Source: Sphingomonas prati (lineage in GTDB: Bacteria > Pseudomonadota > Alphaproteobacteria > Sphingomonadales > Sphingomonadaceae). Taken from it: a DNA stretch of 64,000 bases. Where the stretch lies: assembly GCF_014643515.1 (NCBI RefSeq), contig NZ_BMJP01000005.1:1-64000 (forward strand). The letters are read 5' to 3'. Shown here piece after piece: positions 53,511 through 62,707 of the stretch. Made by a program: the position numbers and the translations under genes. The notes under the pieces are model-generated. The model worked only from the letters and a program-made list of their open reading frames with translations. It was not told the origin of the DNA and made no database searches. Within the stretch, counting starts at the first letter, position 1. Each line of letters opens with the position of its first letter.

Positions 53511-54252
53511 TCCCCCCGCCCCGCTCGATCTTGCCGCCCGGCTCCGCTCGCTGACGATCGCGCGCGTCGGTCTCGGCCGGGTCGGCGCCGCGCTGCCGAC
53601 CCGGCCGATGCTCGATTTCCAGCTCGCCCACGCCCGCGCGCGCGACGCGGTCCACGCCGCGCTGCCGATCGGTGCGATCGCCATCGCCGGCCACGCCGTC
53701 ATCGACGTGCGCAGCCGCGCCGTGGATCGCACCTGCTACCTCCACCGCCCAGACCTTGGCCGCCGGCTCCACCCCGACGACGCAGCACTGCTGCCCGCGG
53801 GCGAGCCCGACCTCGCCATCGTCGTCGCGGACGGCCTGTCCGCGGTCGCGGTCGAACGACACGCCTGCGCCCTGATCGCGGCGCTGCTCAAACGGCTGCC
53901 CCACTGGACCGTCGCGCCGATCGTCGTGGCGCGTCAGGCGCGCGTCGCGATCGGCGACGAGATCGGCGCCGCCTTGCGCGCGAAGATCGTCGTCGTGCTG
54001 ATCGGCGAGCGTCCGGGGCTCAGTTCGGCCGAAAGCGTCGGCGCCTACATCACCTGGGCCCCCGCGCGTGGCCGTCGCGACAACGAACGCAACTGCGTCT
54101 CGAACATCCACCCGCCCAACGGACTCGACTATGCCAATGCCGCGGACGAGATCGCCACGCTCTGCCGCGCCGCCCGCGATGCCGGCCGGACCGGCGTGCT
54201 GCTCAAGGATTTCGCCGGCGACAGGTTGCCGGACGCCGCCCCGCCGCGCTGA
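53503..54252 (+). CDS. eutC: Ethanolamine ammonia-lyase small subunit
   Basis: The product has 249 residues. It shows ARVGLGRVGAALPTRPMLDF, the cobalamin-contact region VADGLSAVAVERHACALIAA, LIGERPGLSSAESVGAYITW and RNCVSNIHPPNGLDY. The start is a TTG at 53503 that overlaps the eutB stop, giving strict coupling of the two subunits. No eutA reactivase, transporter or microcompartment gene is seen in the following 10 kb. Confidence 0.95.
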   Translation: MADPPAPLDLAARLRSLTIARVGLGRVGAALPTRPMLDFQLAHARARDAVHAALPIGAIAIAGHAVIDVRSRAVDRTCYLHRPDLGRRLHPDDAALLPAGEPDLAIVVADGLSAVAVERHACALIAALLKRLPHWTVAPIVVARQARVAIGDEIGAALRAKIVVVLIGERPGLSSAESVGAYITWAPARGRRDNERNCVSNIHPPNGLDYANAADEIATLCRAARDAGRTGVLLKDFAGDRLPDAAPPR

Positions 54253-54347
54253 TCCGCAGGCCCGCCCGCTATCGACGCGGCGTCGACGGGCGTGATGCCG
54301 CCGCCCGGCCATGCTAGGCGGCATGCAGAACGGAATCAGGTAGACGC

Positions 54348-54686
54348 ATGGCCCGCAAGCAAACGAGACATTCCGCCAACGAAGACCTGTCGCAGGACGA
54401 CGCGGCGCCCGAACCGGTCCCGCCCTGCTGGCTCTGCGGCCGGCCCACCGGCAAGATCGTCGTCTGGCACCATCCCGTCCCGAAAAGCCGGGGCGGGCGC
54501 GACGTCGTGCCCATGCACCCGATCTGTCAGCAGACGATCGTCGCGAACTTCACCAACACCGAACTGCAACGGCACGGCATGGATGTGGACGGCCTGCTGG
54601 CTGACCCGGCGGTGCGCAAGTTCGTCGACTGGGTGGCGAAGAAGGACCCCGATTTCACCGCGACGCAATCGAAGAAACAGCGCTGA
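54348..54686 (+). CDS. HNH endonuclease-like protein
   Basis: The product has 112 residues. The core is CWLCGRPTGKIVVWHHPVPK, SRGGRDVVPMHPICQQTIVA and NFTNTEL, with the paired His of the first strand and one CxxC pair. The second CxxC of many HNH proteins is replaced by a single Cys. Such small sphingomonad proteins are annotated as HNH but are not linked to restriction. ATG at 54348 follows a purine-rich stretch. Confidence 0.75.
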   Translation: MARKQTRHSANEDLSQDDAAPEPVPPCWLCGRPTGKIVVWHHPVPKSRGGRDVVPMHPICQQTIVANFTNTELQRHGMDVDGLLADPAVRKFVDWVAKKDPDFTATQSKKQR

Positions 54687-54780
54687 CCACCGCCCGGTCC
54701 GCACCGACGCGATCGGACCATCGTTGGTGCCCATACGTCGCCGCCCGCGTTCCCCGTTCTGCCTTCACCGGAGACCGACC

Positions 54781-55647
54781 ATGACCAACGCCTACACACC
54801 CCCCGCCGTCTGGACCTGGGACACCGAAAGCGGTGGCCGCTTCGCCAGCATCAACCGCCCGATCGCCGGCGCCACGCGTGATCAGCCCCGGCCGATCGGC
54901 AAGCATCCGCTCCAGCTCTATTCGATGGGCACGCCGAACGGCGTCAAGGTCACGATCATGCTCGAGGAGCTGCTCGCCGCCGGCCATGCGGGCGCCGAAT
55001 ATGACGCCTGGCTGATCCGCATCAGCGAAGGCGACCAGTTCGGCAGCGGCTTCGTCGAACTCAACCCGAATTCCAAGATCCCCGCGCTTGCCGACCATAG
55101 CGGCGCGGAACCCGTGCGCGTCTTCGAATCTGGCGCGATCCTGCTGTATCTCGCGGAAAAGTTCGGCGCGTTTCTCCCCACGGCGGGTCCGGCGCGGGCC
55201 GAATGCCTCTCCTGGCTGTTCTGGCAGATGGGCAGCGGCCCGTTCGTCGGCGGCGGCTTCGGCCATTTCTACGCCTATGCGCCGGAGAAGATCGAATATG
55301 CGATCAACCGCTACGCCATGGAAACCAAGCGCCAGCTCGACGTGCTCGACCGCCGACTGGCGGACACCGAATTCATCGCCGGCCCGGACTATACGATCGC
55401 CGACATGGCGATCTGGCCCTGGTACGGCCAGCTGGCACAGGGCGAACTCTACAGCGCGGCCGAATTCCTCCAGGTGCAGGACTATCGCCACCTCCAACGC
55501 TGGACCGATCAGCTCGCCGCCCGCCCCGCCGTGCAGCGCGGCCGCATGGTCAACCGTGTGATGGGCGAGCCATCGAGCCAGCTCCATGAACGTCACGACG
55601 CCGGCGACTTCGACACCCGCACCCAGGACAAGCTGTCGAACGACTAA
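54781..55647 (+). CDS. yghU: Glutathione S-transferase family, YghU-type disulfide-bond oxidoreductase
   Basis: The product has 288 residues. The N-terminal extension NAYTPPAVWTWDTESGGRFA and the family motif RPIGKHPLQLYSMGTPNGVK are typical of YghU. NPNSKIPALADHSG and FESGAILLYLAEKFG form the glutathione site, and the C-terminal half shows MGSGPFVGGGFGHFYAYAPE. YghU binds two glutathione molecules and has disulfide reductase activity. Confidence 0.95.
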   Translation: MTNAYTPPAVWTWDTESGGRFASINRPIAGATRDQPRPIGKHPLQLYSMGTPNGVKVTIMLEELLAAGHAGAEYDAWLIRISEGDQFGSGFVELNPNSKIPALADHSGAEPVRVFESGAILLYLAEKFGAFLPTAGPARAECLSWLFWQMGSGPFVGGGFGHFYAYAPEKIEYAINRYAMETKRQLDVLDRRLADTEFIAGPDYTIADMAIWPWYGQLAQGELYSAAEFLQVQDYRHLQRWTDQLAARPAVQRGRMVNRVMGEPSSQLHERHDAGDFDTRTQDKLSND

Positions 55648-55705
55648 CGACGAGTCTGCCGGGCGTCGGTCCAACCGATCGACGCCCGCGCGACGCCGCT
55701 GGCCT

Positions 55706-56398
55706 TCAACCAATCCAGCGCCAGATCCCCGCGGGCCACCCCGCCAGCGGAATATGCGCCCAGGTGGCGGCGAGCCACGTCACCAGACCACCGCCCAGCG
55801 CATGCATCCCGAACCCGCCGAACCGCGCCCGCCCCGCCAGGATCGCCGCAAACGGCAGGTAGCTCGTCCGCGCTTCCCACGCGGGCCAGCCTTGCGGATC
55901 GAGCGCCGCCTTCTTGCGATCCTGCAACGCCGCACCGACCAGCGCCAGCACGATCATCGCACCCGACAGCACGATGTTCTTCGCCACCGGGTAGATCAGG
56001 ATGTGCGAGACGCCCCAGATCGCGAACGCCCACATCATCGGATGCCGCGTCACGCCGAACACCCCGCGCGCCTCCGCCGTGCCCGCGTCGACCGCTGCCC
56101 CCGCCAGCGCCGGATTGCGGACGAGTGAGCCCAGCAGCAGGACCGACGCGATCAGCATCAGCGCGCTCGACACCGCCCACAACCCATCGCCGACCGCCCA
56201 CAGCGGCGCGGTAATTTCCGCCGCCCGGTACGCCCACACCATCGCCCCGAACGTCGCGAACGCCACGAGCGAATACACGCCCTGAAACCCCTTCTCCCCC
56301 AGCGCGTCGACCAGCGGGCGCCGCAGCGGATGCGACATCACGAAATGCGTGCCGACAAATGCGGCCGCCGTCGCCAGAACGGCCATCGACCCGGTCAT
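55706..56398 (-). CDS. NnrU-family membrane protein
   Basis: The product has 230 residues with about six membrane segments. NnrU features are THFVMSHPLRRPLVDALGEK near the N terminus and FGVTRHPMMWAFAIWGVSHI in the middle, resembling the H-P motif of isoprenylcysteine-methyltransferase-like proteins. NnrU is required for nitrite/nitric oxide reduction in some species, but many members occur in non-denitrifiers. The start is the ATG at 56396-56398; the long frame upstream overlaps the next gene. Confidence 0.88.
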   Translation of the reverse strand: MTGSMAVLATAAAFVGTHFVMSHPLRRPLVDALGEKGFQGVYSLVAFATFGAMVWAYRAAEITAPLWAVGDGLWAVSSALMLIASVLLLGSLVRNPALAGAAVDAGTAEARGVFGVTRHPMMWAFAIWGVSHILIYPVAKNIVLSGAMIVLALVGAALQDRKKAALDPQGWPAWEARTSYLPFAAILAGRARFGGFGMHALGGGLVTWLAATWAHIPLAGWPAGIWRWIG

Positions 56399-56526
56399 TG
56401 CTTGTCCCCCCGATAATGCCGACGATCCTGCCACCATCCGGCGGATCAGGCCACCGGCCCTTTGGTCCGCTCCCCCGGCTTGCCGCAACCCGCGCGCCGC
56501 GGCATGACCGGCGCGCACGATCGGGC

Positions 56527-56682
56527 TCCATGCCATCCCTGAAGGTCTGCCACGAACGCGGCATCCGCTCCGTCTGGATCGATCGGGAGGGCGAACCGCC
56601 GAACCCCGATTGGCAGCCGGACGCCGTGCTTCAGGACCTTTCCGCACTGCCGGACCTGCTCCTCCCGATCCGATCGCGATGA
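56527..56682 (+). pseudogene. Possible C-terminal fragment of a HAD-family hydrolase
   Basis: The sequence MPSLKVCHERGIRSVWIDRE followed by PDAVLQDLSALPDLLLP resembles the end of HAD type II dehalogenase-like proteins (G-x-x-S/T-V-W-I-D-R ... P-D-A-x-L-x-D-L-x-x-L-P). The preceding bases do not encode the HAD catalytic motifs. It could also be a small intact gene; the call is weak. Confidence 0.35.
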
Positions 56683-57717
56683 TCAGGCGGCGTCCGCGCC
56701 CCAGCCCGCCAGCACGATCTTGCCGCGCGTCGTGGCGCTTTCGATCTGCCGATGCGCCGCGATCAGGCTGGCCGCATCGATCGGCGTCATCGTCTCGGTC
56801 AGCGTGGTGCGGATCGCGCCGGCATCGACCAGCTCCGCGACCGTATCGAGCACGCGGCCCTGCTCGGCCATGTCCGCGGTTTCGAACAGCGAACGGGTGA
56901 ACATCAGCTCCCAATGGACCGACACCGACTTGCGCTTGAACGCCACGATGTCGAGGCCGGCGGGATCGTCGATCAGCGCGAAACGCCCCTGCGGCGCGAT
57001 CAGTTCGGCGATGTCCGACAGGTGACGATCCGTATGGGTCGTCGAAAACACGAACGCCGGCGCGTCGATGCCGAGCGCGGCGATCTGCGGAGCGAGCGGC
57101 CGGGCATGGTCGATCACGTGATGCGCCCCCAGATCCTGCACCCACTGCCGCGTTTCGGGGCGCGACGCGGTCGCGATCACGGTCAGGTCGGTCCGCGCCC
57201 GCGCGATCTGGATCGCGATCGATCCGACCCCGCCCGCGCCGCCGATGATCAGGATGGTTCCCGCCCCGCCACCGGCCACGCCGTCGCTCACTCGCAACCG
57301 GTCGAACAACACTTCCCACGCGGTGATCGCGGTCAGCGGCAGCGCCGCCGCCTCCGCCGCCGTCAGTCTCCGCGGACGGCGGCCGACGATCCGCTCGTCG
57401 ACCAGCTGATATTCCGCATTGCTCCCGTCGCGGACCAGCGACCCCGCATACCATACCGCATCGCCGACCTTGAACGCCGTGACGTCCGGCCCGACCGCCG
57501 CGACCACGCCGGCCGCATCCCAGCCCAGGATCCGCTCAGACCGCCCGTCGAACGGGGCCGCGCCGCCCCGGACCTTGGCATCGACCGGGTTCACCGACAC
57601 CGCCTCCACCGCGATCAGCAGGTCACGGCCCGTCGCCACGGGCTGCGGAAGGTCGATGTCGATCAGCGCATCCGGACGATCGATCGCGCCGGGCTGGCGG
57701 TAGGCAATGGCGCGCAT
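56683..57717 (-). CDS. Zinc-less medium-chain dehydrogenase (quinone-oxidoreductase-like)
   Basis: The product has 344 residues. The N-terminal GroES-like domain has VEAVSVNPVDAKVRGGAAPF and GWDAAGVVAAVGPDVTAFKV. The Rossmann domain has ILIIGGAGGVGSIAIQIARA. No zinc-binding Cys cluster is present, as in the YhfP/AdhP-like ZADH1 subfamily. It likely reduces enones or quinones with NADPH. The ATG at 57715-57717 has GGAG nine bases upstream. Confidence 0.92.
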   Translation of the reverse strand: MRAIAYRQPGAIDRPDALIDIDLPQPVATGRDLLIAVEAVSVNPVDAKVRGGAAPFDGRSERILGWDAAGVVAAVGPDVTAFKVGDAVWYAGSLVRDGSNAEYQLVDERIVGRRPRRLTAAEAAALPLTAITAWEVLFDRLRVSDGVAGGGAGTILIIGGAGGVGSIAIQIARARTDLTVIATASRPETRQWVQDLGAHHVIDHARPLAPQIAALGIDAPAFVFSTTHTDRHLSDIAELIAPQGRFALIDDPAGLDIVAFKRKSVSVHWELMFTRSLFETADMAEQGRVLDTVAELVDAGAIRTTLTETMTPIDAASLIAAHRQIESATTRGKIVLAGWGADAA

Positions 57718-57812
57718 GGGGCAGGCTCCGTTCGGTAATGGGTCCGCCGCATGTAGAAACCGGCGCACCAAATGCCAGACACCGGACCCTCAACCGGTCC
57801 AAACACGCCCGA

Positions 57813-59522
57813 TCAGCGCGCCAGACTGAACGTCGCGACACTCTCCGCGACCGGATCCAGCCTGACCCACAACGCGATCCCCACCGCCAGCAACACCAGC
57901 ACCCCGGCGACCCGCAACGCCGGCCGCCGCTCCACCACCGCCGGCATCAGCGGCCACAGCAACGCCGCGACCAGCGCCAGCGGCACCGCCGCCACGAACG
58001 GCATATCCGGCCCGACCGCCTGCATCAGGAAGAAGCCGAGCGCGAACAGGAACCCGACGCCGATCGCCGCTGCCGCGATCCCCACGATCGCGCCCGCCCG
58101 CGCCCCGCCAAACGCACGCGCCACCGCGGCGATCGCGGCCAGCAGCAGCGGGCACAGGATCACCCCTGACACGGTCGGTGCCACCCATTGCGCGACCCCG
58201 CCGATCAGCAGCATCGGCAACGCCGCCCCCGCCGCCAGCCCGGCGATCGACCGCCTCTCGGCCGCCAGCCCCGCCCACACCGCGATCAGCGCCGCGGCGC
58301 ACAGCAACCCGGCCTGCACCTGCAACCGCGGGATCGCCGCCAGCCGATCATAATAGTTCACCGGCCCGTCCGCGCCCGACACCAGGTTGACCAGGTACAG
58401 CAGCCCGCCCGACAGCAGGATCAGCGCTAGCGTCGCCCCCGCGCCGCGCAGCACGTCCGGTCCGCCCCGCTCGCGCCACGCCGCCGCCCCAAACAGCAGC
58501 GCGGTCGCCCCGAACAACACCCAGCCGAACTCCGCCGGATACGCCACCAGCACCCATCCGAACGCATCGAAGAAGCTCCGGTCCGGCGCCTTCCCCGGCA
58601 ACACCGCCACCGCCAGCAGCGCGCGGGTCAGCGCAAGCACCTGCCCGCCCATGTCCTGCACCGCGCCCTGGTCGAGCCGCGCGGGCGTCGCGAGCGGCGA
58701 ATGATACAGCCCTGCCCGCCCGATGAACGCGAAGTTAAATCCGGCATAACCCGCGCGCTTTGCCGGCGTGAAATCGGTCGAATTGGGCAGATGCCGGTAG
58801 ATATAGACGCTGAGCGACGTGCCCACCGGCCGCGGCACCGCGTCCTGGAACAGCCGCATCATCGCGCCATTGTCGTTGCCCGTCTCGAACATCGACGCCC
58901 GCCCGCCGCCGCCGCGCGCCTCCATGTTGACGATCACGCCGACCCGACCGGCCAGCGGATCGCCCGCGAAGAACGCGTTCGCCCCCTCCAGCCCGGCCTC
59001 CTCGCCATCGGTCAGCAGCACGATCAGGTCGCGCGCCGGCTGCCCGTCCGCCACCACCGCGCGCACCGTCTCCAGCGCGGTCGCCACGCCGGCCGCGTCG
59101 TCCGCCGCACCGGGCGATCCGAACACGCTGTCATAATGCGCCATCAGCAACACCGCCGGCCGCGTCCGGTCGCGCCCCGCCAGCGTCGCCACCACGTTCA
59201 CCACCTGCGGTCGCACGATCGCCGCCCCGGTCCGCGTCGCGATCCGTTCCGCCGCCGCCTGGCTCATCGCCGTGCCGCTCGCCCGCACCGTCAGGCCCAT
59301 ACTGCCCAGCCGCTGGATCAGATGGCCGCGCACTCGCGCATTCTCGACACTCCCGGTCGGATGCGGCGCACGCCCGATCGCACGCACGTCCGCCATCGCG
59401 CGCCCGGCTGAGAACGCGCCTCGCGGCGCATCCGCCGCCCGCGGGGCCGGCGGCGTCGTACCGATCACCGCCAGCGAGACCGCCCCGACCAACGCCGCAA
59501 GCGCCGCCCACCATCTGCCCAT
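57813..59522 (-). CDS. M28-family metallopeptidase with C-terminal membrane domain
   Basis: The product has 569 residues. After an N-terminal signal-anchor (about 5-25), the peptidase domain carries the zinc ligands in LMAHYDSVFGSPGAADDAAG, the catalytic Glu pair in LTDGEEAGLEGANAF, NMEARGGGG and the last His in GLYHSPLATP. About seven membrane helices follow (roughly 325-560). This layout parallels eukaryotic Fxna/ERMP1-like peptidases. It is probably an exported aminopeptidase tethered to the inner membrane. Confidence 0.9.
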   Translation of the reverse strand: MGRWWAALAALVGAVSLAVIGTTPPAPRAADAPRGAFSAGRAMADVRAIGRAPHPTGSVENARVRGHLIQRLGSMGLTVRASGTAMSQAAAERIATRTGAAIVRPQVVNVVATLAGRDRTRPAVLLMAHYDSVFGSPGAADDAAGVATALETVRAVVADGQPARDLIVLLTDGEEAGLEGANAFFAGDPLAGRVGVIVNMEARGGGGRASMFETGNDNGAMMRLFQDAVPRPVGTSLSVYIYRHLPNSTDFTPAKRAGYAGFNFAFIGRAGLYHSPLATPARLDQGAVQDMGGQVLALTRALLAVAVLPGKAPDRSFFDAFGWVLVAYPAEFGWVLFGATALLFGAAAWRERGGPDVLRGAGATLALILLSGGLLYLVNLVSGADGPVNYYDRLAAIPRLQVQAGLLCAAALIAVWAGLAAERRSIAGLAAGAALPMLLIGGVAQWVAPTVSGVILCPLLLAAIAAVARAFGGARAGAIVGIAAAAIGVGFLFALGFFLMQAVGPDMPFVAAVPLALVAALLWPLMPAVVERRPALRVAGVLVLLAVGIALWVRLDPVAESVATFSLAR

Positions 59523-59705
59523 GCCGTCACCCCTGCTGCTCCATCCAGACTGTCGCAGGACGCGACCGGACGCAATCCGTCCGTCCGGCGAACGGCGGAA
59601 CGGACCCTGTTGCGATCCCGCCGAACCTGCCCTACCGTGTTGGTGTAGTGATACGGCAAGGAACCCGGTCGTCGGCGCGGCGGCACCGAACGGGGAGGGA
59701 CGGCA

Positions 59706-60185
59706 ATGACGACGCTTCTACTCATGGCGGCACTCGCGGTCGGCGCACCGACGGCGGGGGCCGCCGAACAAAGGCCTGCGCTGATGATCGTCGGCATGCC
59801 CCACCTCGCCAACCCGGCGCACGATATCGCGAACGAAGCGGACGCCAAGGGCGCGTTCCAGCGTTGCCATTCGATCGCCGACTGGGTGCGCAGTTACAAC
59901 GATACAGCCGGCACGACGCGGCCGACGATGCCCTATTTCGCGCTCGCCACGTTCGGCGACACGGCGCGCAATCCCGGCGCGGCCTGGGTCGGCGCATGGT
60001 ACGCTCGCAACCTGCGGATCTACGCCAACCTGCTCCATGTCGGCGGTGCGCCGGGCGATCGCACCGTCGCGGTCTTCGGCGCCGGCCACGGCCCGATGCT
60101 GCGCAGCAATGCCGTCGAGTCCGGTCGCTTCACACTGGTCGACGTGCTGCGCTACCTACCACCCGCCGGCAAGCCGACCTGCTGA
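59706..60185 (+). CDS. Short DUF5694-like secreted protein
   Basis: The product has 159 residues with a signal peptide (about 1-19, ending GAAE). The start of the mature part, LMIVGMPHLANPAHDIAN, and the end, WYARNLRIYANLLHVGGAPG then RTVAVFGAGHGPMLRSN, match the two ends of DUF5694 proteins, which are usually about 250-280 residues. The middle third is absent, without a frame break. It may be an internally deleted but still translated member. The function of the family is unknown. Confidence 0.6.
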   Translation: MTTLLLMAALAVGAPTAGAAEQRPALMIVGMPHLANPAHDIANEADAKGAFQRCHSIADWVRSYNDTAGTTRPTMPYFALATFGDTARNPGAAWVGAWYARNLRIYANLLHVGGAPGDRTVAVFGAGHGPMLRSNAVESGRFTLVDVLRYLPPAGKPTC

Positions 60186-60239
60186 ACACGCGCGACCGTC
60201 GCGCCCGAACCGTGACCCCCGCGGCCCCGCGGCCCCGCG

Positions 60240-60995
60240 TCAGAGCGACCAGCCGCCATCGACCGAGATCGCCGCCCCGGTCACGAACGCCCCCAGGTCC
60301 GCACTCATCCACAGGACGGCATCGGCAATCTCCTCCGGCTTGCCGAGCCGCCCCACCGGTTCCAGATCGATCGCCTTCTGGATGTCGCCGCCGGTGAAGC
60401 GGTCCATCATCGGGGTCTCGATATTGCCCGGCAGGACCGCATTCACGCGGATATTCTGCCTGGCATAGTCGAGCGCCGCAGACTTGGTCAGGCCGATGAT
60501 GGCGTGCTTGGACGCCGCATAGGCCGCGCCGCCCGCCACGCCGCGGACCCCGGCCCCGGACGATGTGTTGACGATCACCCCGCCGCCCTGCCGCACCATC
60601 TGCGCCAGTTCGTGCTTCATGCACATGAACGTCCCGCGCAGGTTGATGTCGAGAATGCGGTCCCACTCGTCGAGCGCGATCTCCGCGACCGGCGCCGCCT
60701 TGTTTTCGACGCCGGCATTGTTGAACGCGATGTCCAGCTGTCCGAACGTCTCCACCACGCGCCCGACCGCCGCCTCGACCTGCTCCGGCTGCGCCACGTC
60801 GCAGGCGATGACCAGCACTTCGCCACCCGCCTGCCGGACCGCGTCGGCGGTGTCGCCCAACGCCGCCTCGCTCCGGTCGAGGATCGCGACCCGCGCCCCC
60901 TCCGCGGCGAACGCAACCGCGGTCGCGCGGCCGATCCCGCTGCCCGCGCCGGTCACGAACGCGACCTTGCCGGTGAAACGATGGGCGTCGGACAT
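60240..60995 (-). CDS. Classical SDR family oxidoreductase
   Basis: The product has 251 residues. Motifs are FVTGAGSGIGRATAVAFAAE, DIAFNNAGVENK, Ser in VNTSSGAGVRGV, Tyr/Lys in AAYAASKHAIIGLTKSAAL, and PGNIETPMMDRF. It ends GGWSL like FabG-type enzymes. It starts 38 bases downstream of a cupin gene on the same strand and probably shares its transcript; both may be controlled by the LysR gene further upstream. Confidence 0.94.
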   Translation of the reverse strand: MSDAHRFTGKVAFVTGAGSGIGRATAVAFAAEGARVAILDRSEAALGDTADAVRQAGGEVLVIACDVAQPEQVEAAVGRVVETFGQLDIAFNNAGVENKAAPVAEIALDEWDRILDINLRGTFMCMKHELAQMVRQGGGVIVNTSSGAGVRGVAGGAAYAASKHAIIGLTKSAALDYARQNIRVNAVLPGNIETPMMDRFTGGDIQKAIDLEPVGRLGKPEEIADAVLWMSADLGAFVTGAAISVDGGWSL

Positions 60996-61033
60996 GGCGA
61001 TAACCTCGTGGTGTCGATGGAGAAATGCGGCGC

Positions 61034-61555
61034 TCAGCGCTTGGCGGGACCGTGCAGATATTGCGCGTCGGTGACATGCTCCAGCCAGGTCACGGGCGAA
61101 CCGTCCTGCGATTCCTGGATAGCGATATGGGTCATCGCCGTGGTGGGCGTTGCCCCGTGCCAGTGCTTCCGGTCCGCCGGGCACCACAGCTGGTCGCCGG
61201 CCCGGAACTCGACGACCTGACCGCCCTCGACCTGCGTCCAGCCGACGCCCTCCGTGACGATCAGCGTCTGGCCCAGCGGGTGCGTGTGCCACGCGGTGCG
61301 CGCGCCGGGCTCGAAATGGACGATCGCGCCGCCAACGCGCGACGGCGCGTCGCGCTGGAACTGGCCGCTGATCGTGACCATGCCGGTGAACCAGTCCGCC
61401 GGTCCGGCGATCGTCTTCATGTCGGCTTTGCGTGTGACGTCCATCTTCGCGGCTCCTTCGCCTGATCCGGTACCTGGATGCCGCGCGCCCTGCGCATCGG
61501 CTACGGACGCCGCGGCGACCAGCAGCAGCGGCAGAGACAATGCAGACAGCTTCAT
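61034..61555 (-). CDS. Secreted cupin-domain protein
   Basis: The product has 173 residues with a signal peptide (about 1-21, ending ADAQ). The cupin barrel has motif 1 PGARTAWHTHPLGQTLIVTE and motif 2 RAGDQLWCPADRKHWHGA, retaining two His in H-T-H and H-W-H as metal ligands. Close families are annotated as carboxymuconolactone-decarboxylase-linked or quercetinase-like cupins. The substrate is unknown. It lies between the LysR gene and an SDR, all on the minus strand. Confidence 0.88.
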   Translation of the reverse strand: MKLSALSLPLLLVAAASVADAQGARHPGTGSGEGAAKMDVTRKADMKTIAGPADWFTGMVTISGQFQRDAPSRVGGAIVHFEPGARTAWHTHPLGQTLIVTEGVGWTQVEGGQVVEFRAGDQLWCPADRKHWHGATPTTAMTHIAIQESQDGSPVTWLEHVTDAQYLHGPAKR

Positions 61556-61670
61556 CGCGCCATCCTTCCGGGCATGTACCCCGTGGCACAGCTTCCATAT
61601 GGCGCGATTGCGAGTCCCGGAAAGCGCCCGCCGGCTTGATGCAACGATGAGCCCTTCTCATCGTCGCAGG

Positions 61671-62579
61671 TCAGAGCTCGAGCGGCCGCAACTCGCGAAC
61701 GAGGTCGATCAGCAGGCGCAGCCCGGTCGGCAGTTGCCGGCGGCTGGAATAATAGATGTGGAACCCCGCCCCCATCGGTGCCCAGTCGGGCAGCACGACG
61801 CGCAACGCCCCCTGCTCCACGCGCGACGTAACGCACGGCTCCGGTAGATAGGCGAGGCCGGCCCCGCCGACCGCCAGATCGAGCGCGAACGGGGTGTCGT
61901 CCAGCGTGATCGCACCCGGCACGTCAATCGCCAGCGCCTCGCCCTCCCGCTCGAACTCCCAGCGATAGAGGCTGTCGTCACCCAGCCTGATCCGCAGGCA
62001 ACGATGGTCGAGCAAGGCCTGCGGATGATCGGGCGTGCCGAAGCGATCGAGGTAGCCCGGCGCGCCGACCACGACCCAGCGGATATCGCCGGACAGCGCC
62101 TGCGCGATCATGTCCTCGGGCACGGTTCCGCCATATCGGATGCCGGCATCCGCCCCCTGCGCGGTCACATCCACAAGGTGATTGGTGACCGTCACGTCGA
62201 CCGCGATGTCGGGATAGCGCTCGACGAACACCGGCATGACCGGACCGAGGAGCAACGCGCTCGCATGTTCCAGCACGTTCAGGCGGATCCTGCCCATCGG
62301 CTCCGCGCGGTAGCGGTTCAGCCCCTCGACCGCCGCACCGATCGCCTCGAACGGGGACCCGATGCCGGCAAGCAGTTCCTCGCCCGCCGCCGTCAGCGTG
62401 ACGCTCCGGTTGGTGCGGTTCAACAACCGCACGCCGAGCCGCCCCTCCAGCCCCTTCAGCGAATGGCTGAGCGCCGACGCACTGACGCCCAGTTCCAGCC
62501 CCGCCCGCCGAAAGCTGCGATGCCGCGCGATGGCCAGGAAGTAGCTGAAGTCCGCTAGGTCCGTTCGGCTTATCTGCAT
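61671..62579 (-). CDS. LysR-family transcriptional regulator
   Basis: The product has 302 residues. The HTH is FLAIARHRSFRRAGLELGVS then ASALSHSLKGLEGRLGVRLL; the effector domain includes GRIRLNVLEHASALLLGPVM and GITLDD-like regions. The ATG at 62577-62579 starts the usual N terminus; the longer frame to 62627 is unsupported. It is upstream of and codirectional with the cupin and SDR genes, with 115 bases between, an arrangement compatible with control of that pair. Confidence 0.92.
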   Translation of the reverse strand: MQISRTDLADFSYFLAIARHRSFRRAGLELGVSASALSHSLKGLEGRLGVRLLNRTNRSVTLTAAGEELLAGIGSPFEAIGAAVEGLNRYRAEPMGRIRLNVLEHASALLLGPVMPVFVERYPDIAVDVTVTNHLVDVTAQGADAGIRYGGTVPEDMIAQALSGDIRWVVVGAPGYLDRFGTPDHPQALLDHRCLRIRLGDDSLYRWEFEREGEALAIDVPGAITLDDTPFALDLAVGGAGLAYLPEPCVTSRVEQGALRVVLPDWAPMGAGFHIYYSSRRQLPTGLRLLIDLVRELRPLEL

Positions 62580-62707
62580 CACGGCAGGGTGACGCGGCCC
62601 GCCCGGATTGGCAACCGCGCTGAACAACGCTCATCGTACGCATAGCCATTGACCGGCACCGAACACCACCACTCGACACCATCCACCGATCCGCTACGCT
62701 CGAGGCG

